NCBI GenBank assembly: GCA_001770205.1
Contig: MEQL01000040.1
Location: forward strand, 39,749 to 103,748
Origin: Bdellovibrionales bacterium RIFOXYD12_FULL_39_22
Lineage (GTDB): Bacteria > Bdellovibrionota > Bacteriovoracia > Bacteriovoracales > Bacteriovoracaceae
Length of the DNA stretch: 64,000 nucleotides
Direction of reading: 5' to 3'
How positions within the stretch are numbered: the stretch's first letter is position 1; the number at the start of each line of letters is the position of its first letter. This document shows positions 25,187-34,016 of this stretch, in pieces. The notes below the pieces were generated by a model. The model ran no database searches, had not been told where the DNA came from, and saw only the letters and a program-made list of their open reading frames with translations. Made by a program: the position numbers and the translations under genes.

Positions 25187-28115
25187 TTATTAAAAGTATT
25201 CCAATATTTTTTTTGCTATTAATTTTGGAAGTAATATTTTTCGATGTTCGAATGTGTTTGAGATATTTGGTGGTGGATACTATCTCTTGTTTTTCTAAAA
25301 AATCCCATTGCAGAAAATCGGAAATGCCGGCCACTGTCATATAAGTGATTCCCAAAGAGGTTATATTTTGAAAAAAATGCGTTCCTTGGGAGGGATCGGC
25401 CTTGAAGTTTCCAGGAGAGGTTTCAATAATACCTGAAACATTGGAAATATCATTCCAACTAACAGGAATGCCAAGATGAGGATCAGAAGAACCCCAACGG
25501 CCTGGGCCAATCAATAAATAGTGAACTCCATTTTGGCGCATCTTTTGATTTAGTTCAGTAATCTCTTTCACAATCTCAGCTGATGCCTGAGTGATATCTA
25601 CACCGGGCCGGATATAAATAATATTATTAACATCAATGTATTCTCCAATACCGAGTGCATTAGTAGAGTGACAGAAGGCCTTCTGAATATCAGTGTCAGA
25701 AATTTCCACATCAAACTCTTGAGCTAAAGTAGTCATTGGTCGAGTTTGTAAGAGATAAAAGTCGCAAGGGGCCAAAGGGTCCTCCGGAATATTAATGGCA
25801 AATTCAATCTCGATTTCACATCCCAAACCAGCTCTGCCAAGCTGCAAAAGTTTAGATAAAAAAGCAGGGATTTGATAGCGTTGCTGCTTTAACAAAGAAG
25901 CAAAAGTAATAATGGCCCCTCCGGCGGGTGAAAAATTATCTAGAATAATATTATCATCAGGGGAAAAGGTACTGCTTAGTAGTCGGACAGGTGCTTCATT
26001 TATAGCATCAGAGATATCGCGTTTGGTTAGATAGGCTTCTTCATCAATCCATAAATCATTACTATTATCACGAGGCCGCATATCCATGGCATAAAAATAT
26101 TTTTGAGAGTTGGCCAGGATATCATTGACAGTAGAGAATTGAGCAATGTTTTGAGGATAGGCCGGTGAAAAACGTAAAGTTTGGCCTCCTTCTACGATAA
26201 TTTTGCCAAATCCCATAGAAAGATTGACGATTCCCTCTTCGGCCTTCATGAAGTTTAGGGGATAAAAATTATGTGATTGGGCGGTGCCAGAAATAGTGGG
26301 ATAGTAAAAATTGTCGTAACGTTTTCCAACAACTTCTTGTACCAACACGGCCATTTTTTCTTCTTCGGTGCGATGTAGGGTATTACGAGAAAACGCTCGC
26401 GGGCCACGAAAAAAAACCGAAGCAAAAACTAAGCGAATTGCCAGCGAAAGTTGGCGCAACCTTTCGTTAATGTCGGAGTGATTATTGGGCAACATGTAGG
26501 TGCTATAGAGTCCGGCGAAAGGCCCATCCTTATTATCTTCCAAAAGACTTGAGGAACGCACGGCGATAGGATAATTTACTTTTTCTAGATAGGCGCGTAG
26601 ATCTGCCTCTAATTTTTTAGGAATTTTTGCCTGAGAAAAAAGACGAGACACTAATTTATCAGAGTATTTTACCTCCGAGAAATCTTCAAAATTATTTTCT
26701 TCCATGAATTCATCAAAACAATCAGTAGAGAGCACTAGTGTTTTGGGAATGGCCACGTTGATGTTCTTAAATTCAGAAAAGTGGACAATATTTTCTTGAA
26801 GATATTTGATCATGAAGGCAATACCGCGGGCCTTCCCTCCCAGCGAACCATCATTGATTTTAAAGAAAGTTGTTTCCGGATCGAATCCTTCTCCTCGAAA
26901 GGAGAGAATGATTCCTTTTTGACGTAAAATTCTGGTGTTTTCTAAAATAGCAATTAGTTCTTTGCGCAGAATATCTACATCTGTATAATCTTCAATCAAA
27001 ATTGAACGAAAAGTAGCGGCCAAAGTAATTTCTGAACGTGCCAGTAGCCAGCTAGAGAAGTGGTGGCGCTTGGCATGATAGGCCAAAGAGTCGCGGTGAA
27101 CGGTTTCTAAAACTTTTTCCAACGTGGCCAGGTTGGCCGCGCGAGTTACTTCGACTCCGTTGGGCATACGAAAAATAAAATCGCCAAATCCCATGTAGTC
27201 TACCAAAAATCTCTTTAGTTCGAGATGTAAAGATGGTGAATTTTTATCCTGAAATTTTACCGCAATTTCGTCAGCGCGAGATTTGTTAGAATTTTCGGTG
27301 CTAAGAAGAAGTAAAGATAGATCAGGGTATTCTTTTTTTACTTTGGATAAAAATTCAATTCCCGCGTTGGGATTAAGTTGTCCATCTTTAGGGAAGCGCG
27401 TATCGGAAAAAATGGCAAGAATATATGGACGATATTGGGTGTAAAGTTCCATCGCTTCCTCATAGGAGGATGCCAATAAAATTTTAGTACGGGCGCGCAA
27501 TTTCATCAGACGATGTTCTTCATTTAAACTATCATCAAGAACTGCCTGTGTTTGTTTGACAATTGATTGATATAAAATGGGTAGTAGGGAAGAGTAGTAA
27601 AAAGGAGAGTCTTCAATTAAAATTAAAACGCGAACCATCGCTAGTTCAGTATCGTGGGCAACATTGATCTTATCTTCCCACCACTTCAAAATAGTCCATA
27701 GAATGTTGCGATCTCCCGACCAAGTAAAAATGCGATCAATGGCACCAGTCGGGAAATTTCCTCTAAATTGCGCCAAACTTTTTGTACTATGAGCAAGTAG
27801 AATTATAGGTACATTTTTATATAAGCGCTTGGCCTTTTTGCCAAATTCAAAAAGATCATTGCGGATAATTTTAGGCATAGAGACAATTATGTCAAAAGTC
27901 TTTTGGGCCAGCATATCGAGTGCTTCGGTAAAGGAAGAGACTACCGTAATTTTCGGTGGCTCAATCAGACTGACTCCACGTACGCGCATGAAGACATGTT
28001 CGAGTAATCCGCCGTCTTCTTCCATTATAAAGGCATCATAAGGACTAGAAATTATCATAATCTCACGCACACGATTGGGCATGAGATTATGATAGATTTT
28101 AAATTTAGTGGACAT
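25179..28115 (-). CDS. Receiver-like domains fused to a PEP-synthase/PPDK nucleotide-binding domain
   Basis: A 978-residue protein. Residues about 17-130 resemble a receiver domain with no phospho-acceptor (FDIIVSMPKI). Residues about 160-310 are a second receiver with an acidic pair (LILIEDSP) and an Asp (AIFSDTRFPKDG). From about 435 a PPDK/PEP-synthase N-terminal ATP-grasp domain follows: GSLGGKARGIAFMI, YPIAVRSSSLLEDNKDGPFAG, and the closing LLQTRPMTT. The C-terminal part has LIGPGRWGSSDPHLGIPVSW and DPSQGTHFFQN, known from uncharacterised PEP-synthase-like proteins of Bacteroidetes. The phosphohistidine swivel and PEP-binding domains are missing, so the usual pyruvate/PEP reaction is unlikely. 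Activity unknown; it may transfer or sense phosphate. Confidence 0.75.
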   Translation of the reverse strand: MSTKFKIYHNLMPNRVREIMIISSPYDAFIMEEDGGLLEHVFMRVRGVSLIEPPKITVVSSFTEALDMLAQKTFDIIVSMPKIIRNDLFEFGKKAKRLYKNVPIILLAHSTKSLAQFRGNFPTGAIDRIFTWSGDRNILWTILKWWEDKINVAHDTELAMVRVLILIEDSPFYYSSLLPILYQSIVKQTQAVLDDSLNEEHRLMKLRARTKILLASSYEEAMELYTQYRPYILAIFSDTRFPKDGQLNPNAGIEFLSKVKKEYPDLSLLLLSTENSNKSRADEIAVKFQDKNSPSLHLELKRFLVDYMGFGDFIFRMPNGVEVTRAANLATLEKVLETVHRDSLAYHAKRHHFSSWLLARSEITLAATFRSILIEDYTDVDILRKELIAILENTRILRQKGIILSFRGEGFDPETTFFKINDGSLGGKARGIAFMIKYLQENIVHFSEFKNINVAIPKTLVLSTDCFDEFMEENNFEDFSEVKYSDKLVSRLFSQAKIPKKLEADLRAYLEKVNYPIAVRSSSLLEDNKDGPFAGLYSTYMLPNNHSDINERLRQLSLAIRLVFASVFFRGPRAFSRNTLHRTEEEKMAVLVQEVVGKRYDNFYYPTISGTAQSHNFYPLNFMKAEEGIVNLSMGFGKIIVEGGQTLRFSPAYPQNIAQFSTVNDILANSQKYFYAMDMRPRDNSNDLWIDEEAYLTKRDISDAINEAPVRLLSSTFSPDDNIILDNFSPAGGAIITFASLLKQQRYQIPAFLSKLLQLGRAGLGCEIEIEFAINIPEDPLAPCDFYLLQTRPMTTLAQEFDVEISDTDIQKAFCHSTNALGIGEYIDVNNIIYIRPGVDITQASAEIVKEITELNQKMRQNGVHYLLIGPGRWGSSDPHLGIPVSWNDISNVSGIIETSPGNFKADPSQGTHFFQNITSLGITYMTVAGISDFLQWDFLEKQEIVSTTKYLKHIRTSKNITSKINSKKNIGILLINE

Positions 28116-28136
28116 GCTGAAGTCCTACTTAGATGT

Positions 28137-31040
28137 TTATAGTCCCATTTTGTGCAAATATTTGGCAAATGCCATTTCCCTAGCATCAGGAGCAACAATT
28201 GCTTTTTTAACTTTTAATTTCGAGACCTCTTTACTAATGCCAGAAGTAGCATCAATGCCAGAAAGTTTTGCCAAAAGCTCTGCAATAGTTGGTTGTGAGG
28301 ATTTTATATCGCTGGCCAGCGGTCTGACTACTCCATCTACATTCAAAAAGCTTCCGTTGCGCTCTAATTGATCTAGATGATGCAAATAGCTGTGTGCCTT
28401 AGTTCCTATCGCAAAATTAGAAATGGCCACTACTGGAATTGAGCGTGGTAGCTTTTTAGATAAGTATGCACCTAAGATGATGGCCCCATCTGCTTTGTTA
28501 AAATTGGTTTTTGTATTGGCCGGTTTGGCGCCTATTTTTTCTAAAAATGCCACGTTCGTCACTCCAGGAAGTTTTGCAAAAAGATGTTTCTCTTTTCCCT
28601 TACGCTTGGGGTCCGTAAGATAGAAGAGAGTGCCTTTTAATTTTTGGGCCAACTTGCCTGCGGCCGCTAGATCTTCTAATGCCAACCAGGGGGAAACAAA
28701 GATTGCCGGTTTTTTCATCTTAGTGATAAGTTTTTTTGCGTGAGAGATGCTTTTGTTGCTATTTTCTTTATTTAATTTGTATTTGAGTAGAGCATAAGAG
28801 AAGCGTCCTTCTTTGCATATCACTCCGCCATTTACTTTATCATTGGCCACTGAAGAGGCCTTGATTATTTTTTTCTCATCTACACTACTTACTTGTAGGG
28901 CGCAACCTCTTCCACATGCCGTACAGGTAGTGATTGCTTTGGGGCCTTCCCATACTCCTTCATATTTGGAGTGATTCATTACGATAGTACCAGTTGGACA
29001 AACATCAATACACATTCCACAGGCATCACAATCAGTAGCTTGAAGTGGCCGTTCAAAATTAGGCGCGATATGAGTTTTAAATCCGCGATCAACAAAAGAG
29101 AGCGCAGAAATTTGGCGAACTTCGTTGCAGACGCGAACACAGCTGCCGCAATTAATGCACTTCTCACCCTCGAAGCGAATAAGTGGGTGACGTTTGTCTA
29201 TTTCTGGTTGATTCTTCTTTCCGGGCATTATGGTTTCGCAAGCACCATATTCAGTAGAGTAGTCACGCAAACTACAGTTAAAACGCGCAGAGCAGCCACA
29301 TTCAATGCAACGAGATGCCTCGGCCATAGATTGAATTTGAGTGAGTGATTCATTGATCGGGGCATATCCGCCATTGGCCAATCTTTTATCGGCCTTATAG
29401 ATAATTTCTTTTTGTCTTTTCTTTTGCTCAAACCGGGGAGCAAAATCTTCGCGCTCAAGTTCTTTTATCCTTCCTTTAGAGATACGATACTCTTCTCGAA
29501 ATTTTATGTCGGCCCCATTTAAGTATAACGAGATGGCGTCGGCGGCAATTTTACCTTCTGCACATGCTTGGACGACGGTATTCGGGCCAAAAGAGCAATC
29601 GCCAGCAGTAAAAATTCCGGGAACTTTAGTTGTCATGTTTTTGTTATCATAAACAACTGTTTTCCACTTAGTGGTTTCTAGTTTGATTGGATCTTTTTCC
29701 AGGCAGGCAACTTCTGGATCTTGGCCGATAGCACTAATAATTAAATCAAAATCTAAATCTTTCTCGCTACCAGGTACTTCTTCAGGTCTCCGTCGGCCGG
29801 AAGCATCAGGCGCTCCTAAGCGCATTTGGGCAACTTTTAGAGCACGAGCACGGCCATCACTACCAACTACCACCGCCTTTGGTGCGGTCAAAAATTGAAA
29901 GTGTACTCCTTCTTCATGACACTCTTCTTGCTCATGTTTAAGTGCGGGCATCTCCTGCTGAGTTCGGCGATAAAGCAGGTGGACATCCATATTGGGTGCG
30001 AGCCGTTTTGCCACTCGAGCACAGTCCATGGCCACGTCTCCACCGCCTACTACTGCTACTTTGCGGCCATGTTTTATCTTCTCTCCCAAAACAACTTTAC
30101 GTAAAAACTCGACTCCGCCTAAAATGCCGTCTACTTGTTCATTTTCAATTCCCATTGGTTTGGAGACTTGAGCTCCGATTGCAATAAGTACTGCATCGGC
30201 CCCTTTTTTTTGTAAATCAGCGATGGAGAAATCAGTTCCCAAACGCTTATTGGTGTGAACTTTTACTCCTAAATCGATAATGGATTTGATTTCTGAATCT
30301 AGCTTATTCCAAGGAAGACGAAATTTGGGGATACCATAGCGAACCATTCCTCCTAACTGAGGAAGTGCTTCATAGAGGTCTACCGCATGGCCATGTTGAC
30401 GCAAGTAGAAGGCCGCCGATAGGCCGGCCGGGCCGCCGCCTACGATGGCCACTTTTTTTCCACTTTCTTTTTTACACTCCGGTAAAAAAGGTCCGGCCTG
30501 AATATCGTATTCGGAAGCAAACCGTTTAAGTGCACGAATGGCAATGGGTTCATCCACTAATCCGCGGCGACACTCATTTTCACATGGATTTGGACAAATA
30601 GTTCCGCAAACCAATGGTAAGGCCAGGCGCGATTTAATTAGCTTGATGGCAGAGACAAAATCCCCGTTGGCAATGTGTGCTACATAACCTTGTACATCGG
30701 TGGCCGCAGGACAGTGCACTTTGCATGGTGCTAGACAATCCCCGGAGTGATTAGAAAGCATCAGATCCAAACACATTTTTCGAGTGCTCATAACCTTTTC
30801 GCTGTTAGTTTGCACTTCCATATTGGGTGCCACTTTTGTACTACAGGCGGGGACAAGGGTACGTGCACCCTTGACTTCCACTACGCAGATGAAGCAGCTA
30901 GCAAAAGGTTTCATTCGATCATCATAGCAGAGTGTAGGAATATCTACTCCTTGCTGTCGGGCCACTTCCAAAATGGTTTGATCTTTTTCGGCCTTGATAA
31001 TTTTTCCATTGAAGTTGATATCTATTTTATTGTCGCTCAT
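28137..31040 (-). CDS. Ferredoxin + GltD/NfnB-like flavoprotein + NuoG/FdhA-like iron-sulfur chimera
   Basis: A 967-residue fusion. Residues 1-75 form a [2Fe-2S] ferredoxin (TLCYDDRMKPFASCFICVVE). Then a His-Cys segment (NHSGDCLAPCKVHCPAATDV) leads into a GltD-type NAD(P)/FAD oxidoreductase (VAIVGGGPAGLSAAFYLRQH; GRKVAVVGGGDVAMDCARVA; VVQACAEGKIAADAI). After it come ferredoxin clusters CINCGSCVRVCNEV and CDACGMCIDVCPTG, then CTACGRGCALQV, the start of a molybdopterin-oxidoreductase Fe4S4 domain, followed by only about 230 residues, too few for a full Mo/W-binding domain. With the NuoE- and NuoF-like genes it should form an NAD(P)(H)-linked, possibly electron-bifurcating, complex. Starts 39 bp after the NuoF-like stop. 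Confidence 0.85.
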   Translation of the reverse strand: MSDNKIDINFNGKIIKAEKDQTILEVARQQGVDIPTLCYDDRMKPFASCFICVVEVKGARTLVPACSTKVAPNMEVQTNSEKVMSTRKMCLDLMLSNHSGDCLAPCKVHCPAATDVQGYVAHIANGDFVSAIKLIKSRLALPLVCGTICPNPCENECRRGLVDEPIAIRALKRFASEYDIQAGPFLPECKKESGKKVAIVGGGPAGLSAAFYLRQHGHAVDLYEALPQLGGMVRYGIPKFRLPWNKLDSEIKSIIDLGVKVHTNKRLGTDFSIADLQKKGADAVLIAIGAQVSKPMGIENEQVDGILGGVEFLRKVVLGEKIKHGRKVAVVGGGDVAMDCARVAKRLAPNMDVHLLYRRTQQEMPALKHEQEECHEEGVHFQFLTAPKAVVVGSDGRARALKVAQMRLGAPDASGRRRPEEVPGSEKDLDFDLIISAIGQDPEVACLEKDPIKLETTKWKTVVYDNKNMTTKVPGIFTAGDCSFGPNTVVQACAEGKIAADAISLYLNGADIKFREEYRISKGRIKELEREDFAPRFEQKKRQKEIIYKADKRLANGGYAPINESLTQIQSMAEASRCIECGCSARFNCSLRDYSTEYGACETIMPGKKNQPEIDKRHPLIRFEGEKCINCGSCVRVCNEVRQISALSFVDRGFKTHIAPNFERPLQATDCDACGMCIDVCPTGTIVMNHSKYEGVWEGPKAITTCTACGRGCALQVSSVDEKKIIKASSVANDKVNGGVICKEGRFSYALLKYKLNKENSNKSISHAKKLITKMKKPAIFVSPWLALEDLAAAGKLAQKLKGTLFYLTDPKRKGKEKHLFAKLPGVTNVAFLEKIGAKPANTKTNFNKADGAIILGAYLSKKLPRSIPVVAISNFAIGTKAHSYLHHLDQLERNGSFLNVDGVVRPLASDIKSSQPTIAELLAKLSGIDATSGISKEVSKLKVKKAIVAPDAREMAFAKYLHKMGL

Positions 31041-31079
31041 ATATTCATTTTCCTTTCTTACTATAGATTTTTGCTAAAA

Positions 31080-32861
31080 CTAAAATACTCTAATGGCATC
31101 TGTTCTACATACTTCTAAGCACATTCCGCAATTGATACAAACCTTTTTATCAATTACAAAGGAGCCCAACTGTTTAGGGGTTCCAGAAATGGCACCCACA
31201 GGACAGGCCTTTTTGCAAATGCTGCATGCCGTACATTTATCGCTCATGATTTCGTGGGTGATAAGTTTTTTACAAACTCCGGCACGGCATTTCCTATCCT
31301 TAATGTGCTCGATATACTCCTCTTTAAAATATTTCAAAGTGGTGAGTACTGGATTGGGGGCAGTTTGCCCTAATCCACAAAGACTTGAGGTTTTAATTTT
31401 TTCTGCTAAATCTTCCAACTTGCCTAAATCTTCCATAGTTCCTTCACCATCGCAAATTTTGGTGAGGAGCTCTTTCATGCGTAAAGTTCCAATCCGACAG
31501 AAGGTACATTTGCCACAAGACTCTAGCTGAGTAAATTCTAAAAAGTAGCGTGCTAAATCCACCATACAGGTTTTTTCGTTCATGACAATCATGCCGCCAG
31601 ATCCCATGATGGCCCCGGTGGCGTTGATAGTGGCGTATCCAATTGGAGTATCAAAGAGGGCCTCGGGAACACATCCTCCAGAGGGGCCTCCTAATTGCAC
31701 GGCCTTTAATTTGCTGCCATCGTGAGATCCTCCGCCAATCTCTTCTAACACTTCACGAATTTTCATTCCCATGGGAACTTCTACCAATCCACCTTTTTTA
31801 ATGGCCCCCGCCAGAGCAAATACCTTAGTTCCGCGAGATTCTTCTGTGCCATATTTGGCGTATTCGCTGCCACCTTTGGCCAAAATCCATGGGAGGTTGG
31901 CCAGAGTCTCTACGTTATTAATGATAGTTGGAGATTCAAAGAGACCTTTAATGGCCGGAAAGGGAGGCCGAATGCGTGGCATTCCGCGTTGCCCTTCGAT
32001 AGAAGCAATAAGCGCAGTCTCTTCTCCACAAACAAATGCCCCGGCACCTTGTTTAATTTTAAGATTGAAGGAAAAATTAGATCCTAAAATTTTACTGCCC
32101 AAAAATCCTCGCGCTTTGGCCGCCTCGATAGCAATACCAAAATTTTTCACTGCCAAAGGATATTCTGCGCGGATGTAGGCGTAACCATCAGAAGCACCAA
32201 TAGCATATGCTGCTATCAACATCCCTTCCAATACGCTGTGCGGGTCACCTTCTAGCAAAGAGCGATCCATAAACGCGCCTGGGTCACCTTCGTCACCATT
32301 GCAGATTAAATACTTCTTTTTACCTTCTGCACCTCGGGCAAAAGTCCATTTCATATGGGTAGGAAAACCCGCTCCGCCACGTCCTCTCATTCCAGAGATT
32401 TTTACCTCTTCAATAACTTTTTCAGCGGCCATTTTGGATTTGATAATTTTAGAAATGGCCTCGTATCCTCCGCGTGCAATATACTCGTCGATAGAGGTAG
32501 GATCTAACATTCCGACGTTGCGAAGTGCAATACGGGTTTGTCTTTTGAGATACAATCCACCCTCTAATTGAGGAGAGTCTGTAGAGCTAAGTAACAATGC
32601 AGTCGGGAGTGCTCCCGATCCGCGATGAAAGTCTAAGATTTGTTGAATGTTTTTTGGGGCAAGTTTTCCATACATAAAACTTTTTTTGGCCCCATCAATA
32701 ATTTCGGCAATAACCTCTTGATGGCACATGCCTACGCAACCGACGCTTCTTATTTTAGCAGTGGGCGCTAGATTTTTAAAGGCCTCTAAAACGGCCAGAG
32801 ATCCTGCTGCTTTGCCACAGGTTCCTTCTCCTACAATGATTTCTAAATTTTGATCACTCAT
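31080..32861 (-). CDS. NuoF/HydB-like NADH-binding FMN iron-sulfur subunit
   Basis: A 593-residue subunit with three parts. Residues 1-110 are a thioredoxin-like [2Fe-2S] domain (VGEGTCGKAAG; SVGCVGMCHQEV). Next is the NuoF core: GMRGRGGAGFPTHMKW (NADH/FMN), CNGDEGDPGAFMDRSLLEGD, GAGAFVCGEETALIASIEG, and the [4Fe-4S] ligands in ESCGKCTFCRIG plus CGLGQ. The C-terminus adds two ferredoxin clusters (CTACSICKKACPVGAI; CINCGMCLEVCRTDAI). This extended form is that of HydB and related subunits of bifurcating hydrogenases and NADH-dependent formate dehydrogenases, not of complex I NuoF. It would be the NAD(H) site of the complex. Confidence 0.93.
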   Translation of the reverse strand: MSDQNLEIIVGEGTCGKAAGSLAVLEAFKNLAPTAKIRSVGCVGMCHQEVIAEIIDGAKKSFMYGKLAPKNIQQILDFHRGSGALPTALLLSSTDSPQLEGGLYLKRQTRIALRNVGMLDPTSIDEYIARGGYEAISKIIKSKMAAEKVIEEVKISGMRGRGGAGFPTHMKWTFARGAEGKKKYLICNGDEGDPGAFMDRSLLEGDPHSVLEGMLIAAYAIGASDGYAYIRAEYPLAVKNFGIAIEAAKARGFLGSKILGSNFSFNLKIKQGAGAFVCGEETALIASIEGQRGMPRIRPPFPAIKGLFESPTIINNVETLANLPWILAKGGSEYAKYGTEESRGTKVFALAGAIKKGGLVEVPMGMKIREVLEEIGGGSHDGSKLKAVQLGGPSGGCVPEALFDTPIGYATINATGAIMGSGGMIVMNEKTCMVDLARYFLEFTQLESCGKCTFCRIGTLRMKELLTKICDGEGTMEDLGKLEDLAEKIKTSSLCGLGQTAPNPVLTTLKYFKEEYIEHIKDRKCRAGVCKKLITHEIMSDKCTACSICKKACPVGAISGTPKQLGSFVIDKKVCINCGMCLEVCRTDAIRVF

Positions 32862-32912
32862 ACTTTTCTACCTTCTTTTCTGCATTTAATTGATACTATT
32901 TTTTTTAATTTT

Positions 32913-33416
32913 CTATTTAATAGTTTCATTACTGTTTTTGGCGTGTCTCGAGAGCGTTTTGCTGGCCGAAGCGCCGGTTAACTCACCGTAAACTTCATTG
33001 TCAATGACCATGACTGGGGCCAAACTGCAACAACCAACACACGCGACATCATTGAGAGTGTAAGCGCCATTGTTAGTAGTGTCTTGGCCTTTAGGAATTT
33101 TTAAATCGTTGGTAATGGCGGTATTTAGCTTGTCGGCACCGCGCACATGACAGGCGGTGCCATGACAGATTTTAATTAGGTGTCGGCCTACTGGTTTAAG
33201 TCGAAACTGGGAGTAAAAAGTGGCAACCCCATAGAGTTGAGAGCCTGTTATCTGGCTATTTTCTACTACTAAATCCATGGCCTTTTGTGGCAGGTATCCG
33301 TAGGTTGATTGAATTTCTTGCAATAGTGGAACGGTAGCAGACGGTTCTGTGCCGATTTTCTTTATCCACTGCAAAATTAATGACGGGTCTACATTGGCCT
33401 CAAGGGATTTCTCCAT
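32913..33416 (-). CDS. NuoE/HydC-like [2Fe-2S] subunit
   Basis: A 167-residue thioredoxin-fold subunit with ligands in CHGTACHVRG and CVGCCSLAPVM, plus the family features LLQEIQSTYGYLPQKAMDLV and LYGVATFYSQFRLKP. It is the standard partner of NuoF/HydB. A good ribosome-binding site (tcaggaggaac read on the minus strand) precedes the ATG. First gene of a six-gene minus-strand operon; the promoter must lie in the 33417-33598 intergenic region shared with a divergent response regulator. No [FeFe]-hydrogenase H-cluster subunit or membrane subunit is nearby. Confidence 0.92.
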   Translation of the reverse strand: MEKSLEANVDPSLILQWIKKIGTEPSATVPLLQEIQSTYGYLPQKAMDLVVENSQITGSQLYGVATFYSQFRLKPVGRHLIKICHGTACHVRGADKLNTAITNDLKIPKGQDTTNNGAYTLNDVACVGCCSLAPVMVIDNEVYGELTGASASKTLSRHAKNSNETIK

Positions 33417-33443
33417 TGTGGTTCCTCCTGAAAAGAATTTTAT

Positions 33444-33480
33444 AAATTGGTATAAAAATTGGTTTAAACATTTTTAAACA
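33444..33480. promoter_or_regulatory. Short direct repeats in a divergent promoter region
   Basis: AAATTGGT occurs at 33444-33451 and 33456-33463 (12-bp period), and TTTAAACA at 33463-33470 and 33473-33480 (10-bp period). GTTTAAAC at 33462-33469 is palindromic. These lie upstream of the NuoE-like gene (minus strand) and 120 bp before the receiver gene (plus strand). Helical-turn spacing suits a regulator binding site, but the tract is AT-rich and repeats could be chance. On the minus strand a TTGACA lies nearby (33495-33500 region) without a good -10. Confidence 0.3.
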
Positions 33481-33598
33481 TTATGCCACCCCTGTCAATC
33501 TTATAAATGGAGAGATTAATAGTTCGACAAAAAAATAAAAATACTTTTTAATATAATTAGAACGATCTGTTTTTTTAGAGAAGAGGAGATTCTATTTG

Positions 33599-34015
33599 AT
33601 GGTATCAAAGCGAGATGAAAAAATGATAGCGGACAGGAGCAAGATTTTATTGGTGGATGATGAGGAAGGAATTCGTCGCAATATGAAGGCCATGCTAGAG
33701 GATTCTGGCCATCAGGTTGTTACCGCCGCCGATGGGGTAGAGGCCTTGCAGATTTTTTCTGCTGGCCCGGCCAGCTTTACTTTAATCATTTCGGACATGT
33801 CAATGCCGGCCATGACTGGATTGCAATTGATTAAAGAGTGTCGAAAGCATCGGCCCGATATTTTGGCCATTATCAGTTCTGGATATAGTACAGAGGTTAA
33901 CGAAGATAATGCTCATAAGTTGGGAATTAATGGATACATTACAAAACCGGCATCATTAAAGGCCATTGTGGCCACCGTGAAGTCTGTTTTAGCTAGTGCA
34001 GAGAAAGAGAAGTAG
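33599..34015 (+). CDS. Single-domain response regulator
   Basis: A 138-residue receiver protein: acidic pair in LLVDDEEGIRR, acceptor in LIISDMSMPAMTG, SSGYS switch residues and lysine in GYITKPASL. No output domain. An aggag lies 12 bp upstream of the ATG, or 9 bp from an adjoining TTG at 33596. It is divergent from the NuoE-like operon and convergent, with a single base between stops, with the solute-binding protein gene. It could serve the hybrid kinase at 35108 or the operon next door; no specific partner can be assigned. Confidence 0.88.
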   Translation: MVSKRDEKMIADRSKILLVDDEEGIRRNMKAMLEDSGHQVVTAADGVEALQIFSAGPASFTLIISDMSMPAMTGLQLIKECRKHRPDILAIISSGYSTEVNEDNAHKLGINGYITKPASLKAIVATVKSVLASAEKEK

Positions 34016-34016
34016 A

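Noticed and set aside
28137..33416. [FeFe]-hydrogenase or NAD-dependent formate dehydrogenase
   Set aside because: No H-cluster cysteine motifs are present and the FdhA-like end is too short to bind Mo/W-pterin; only the NADH-handling subunits match.
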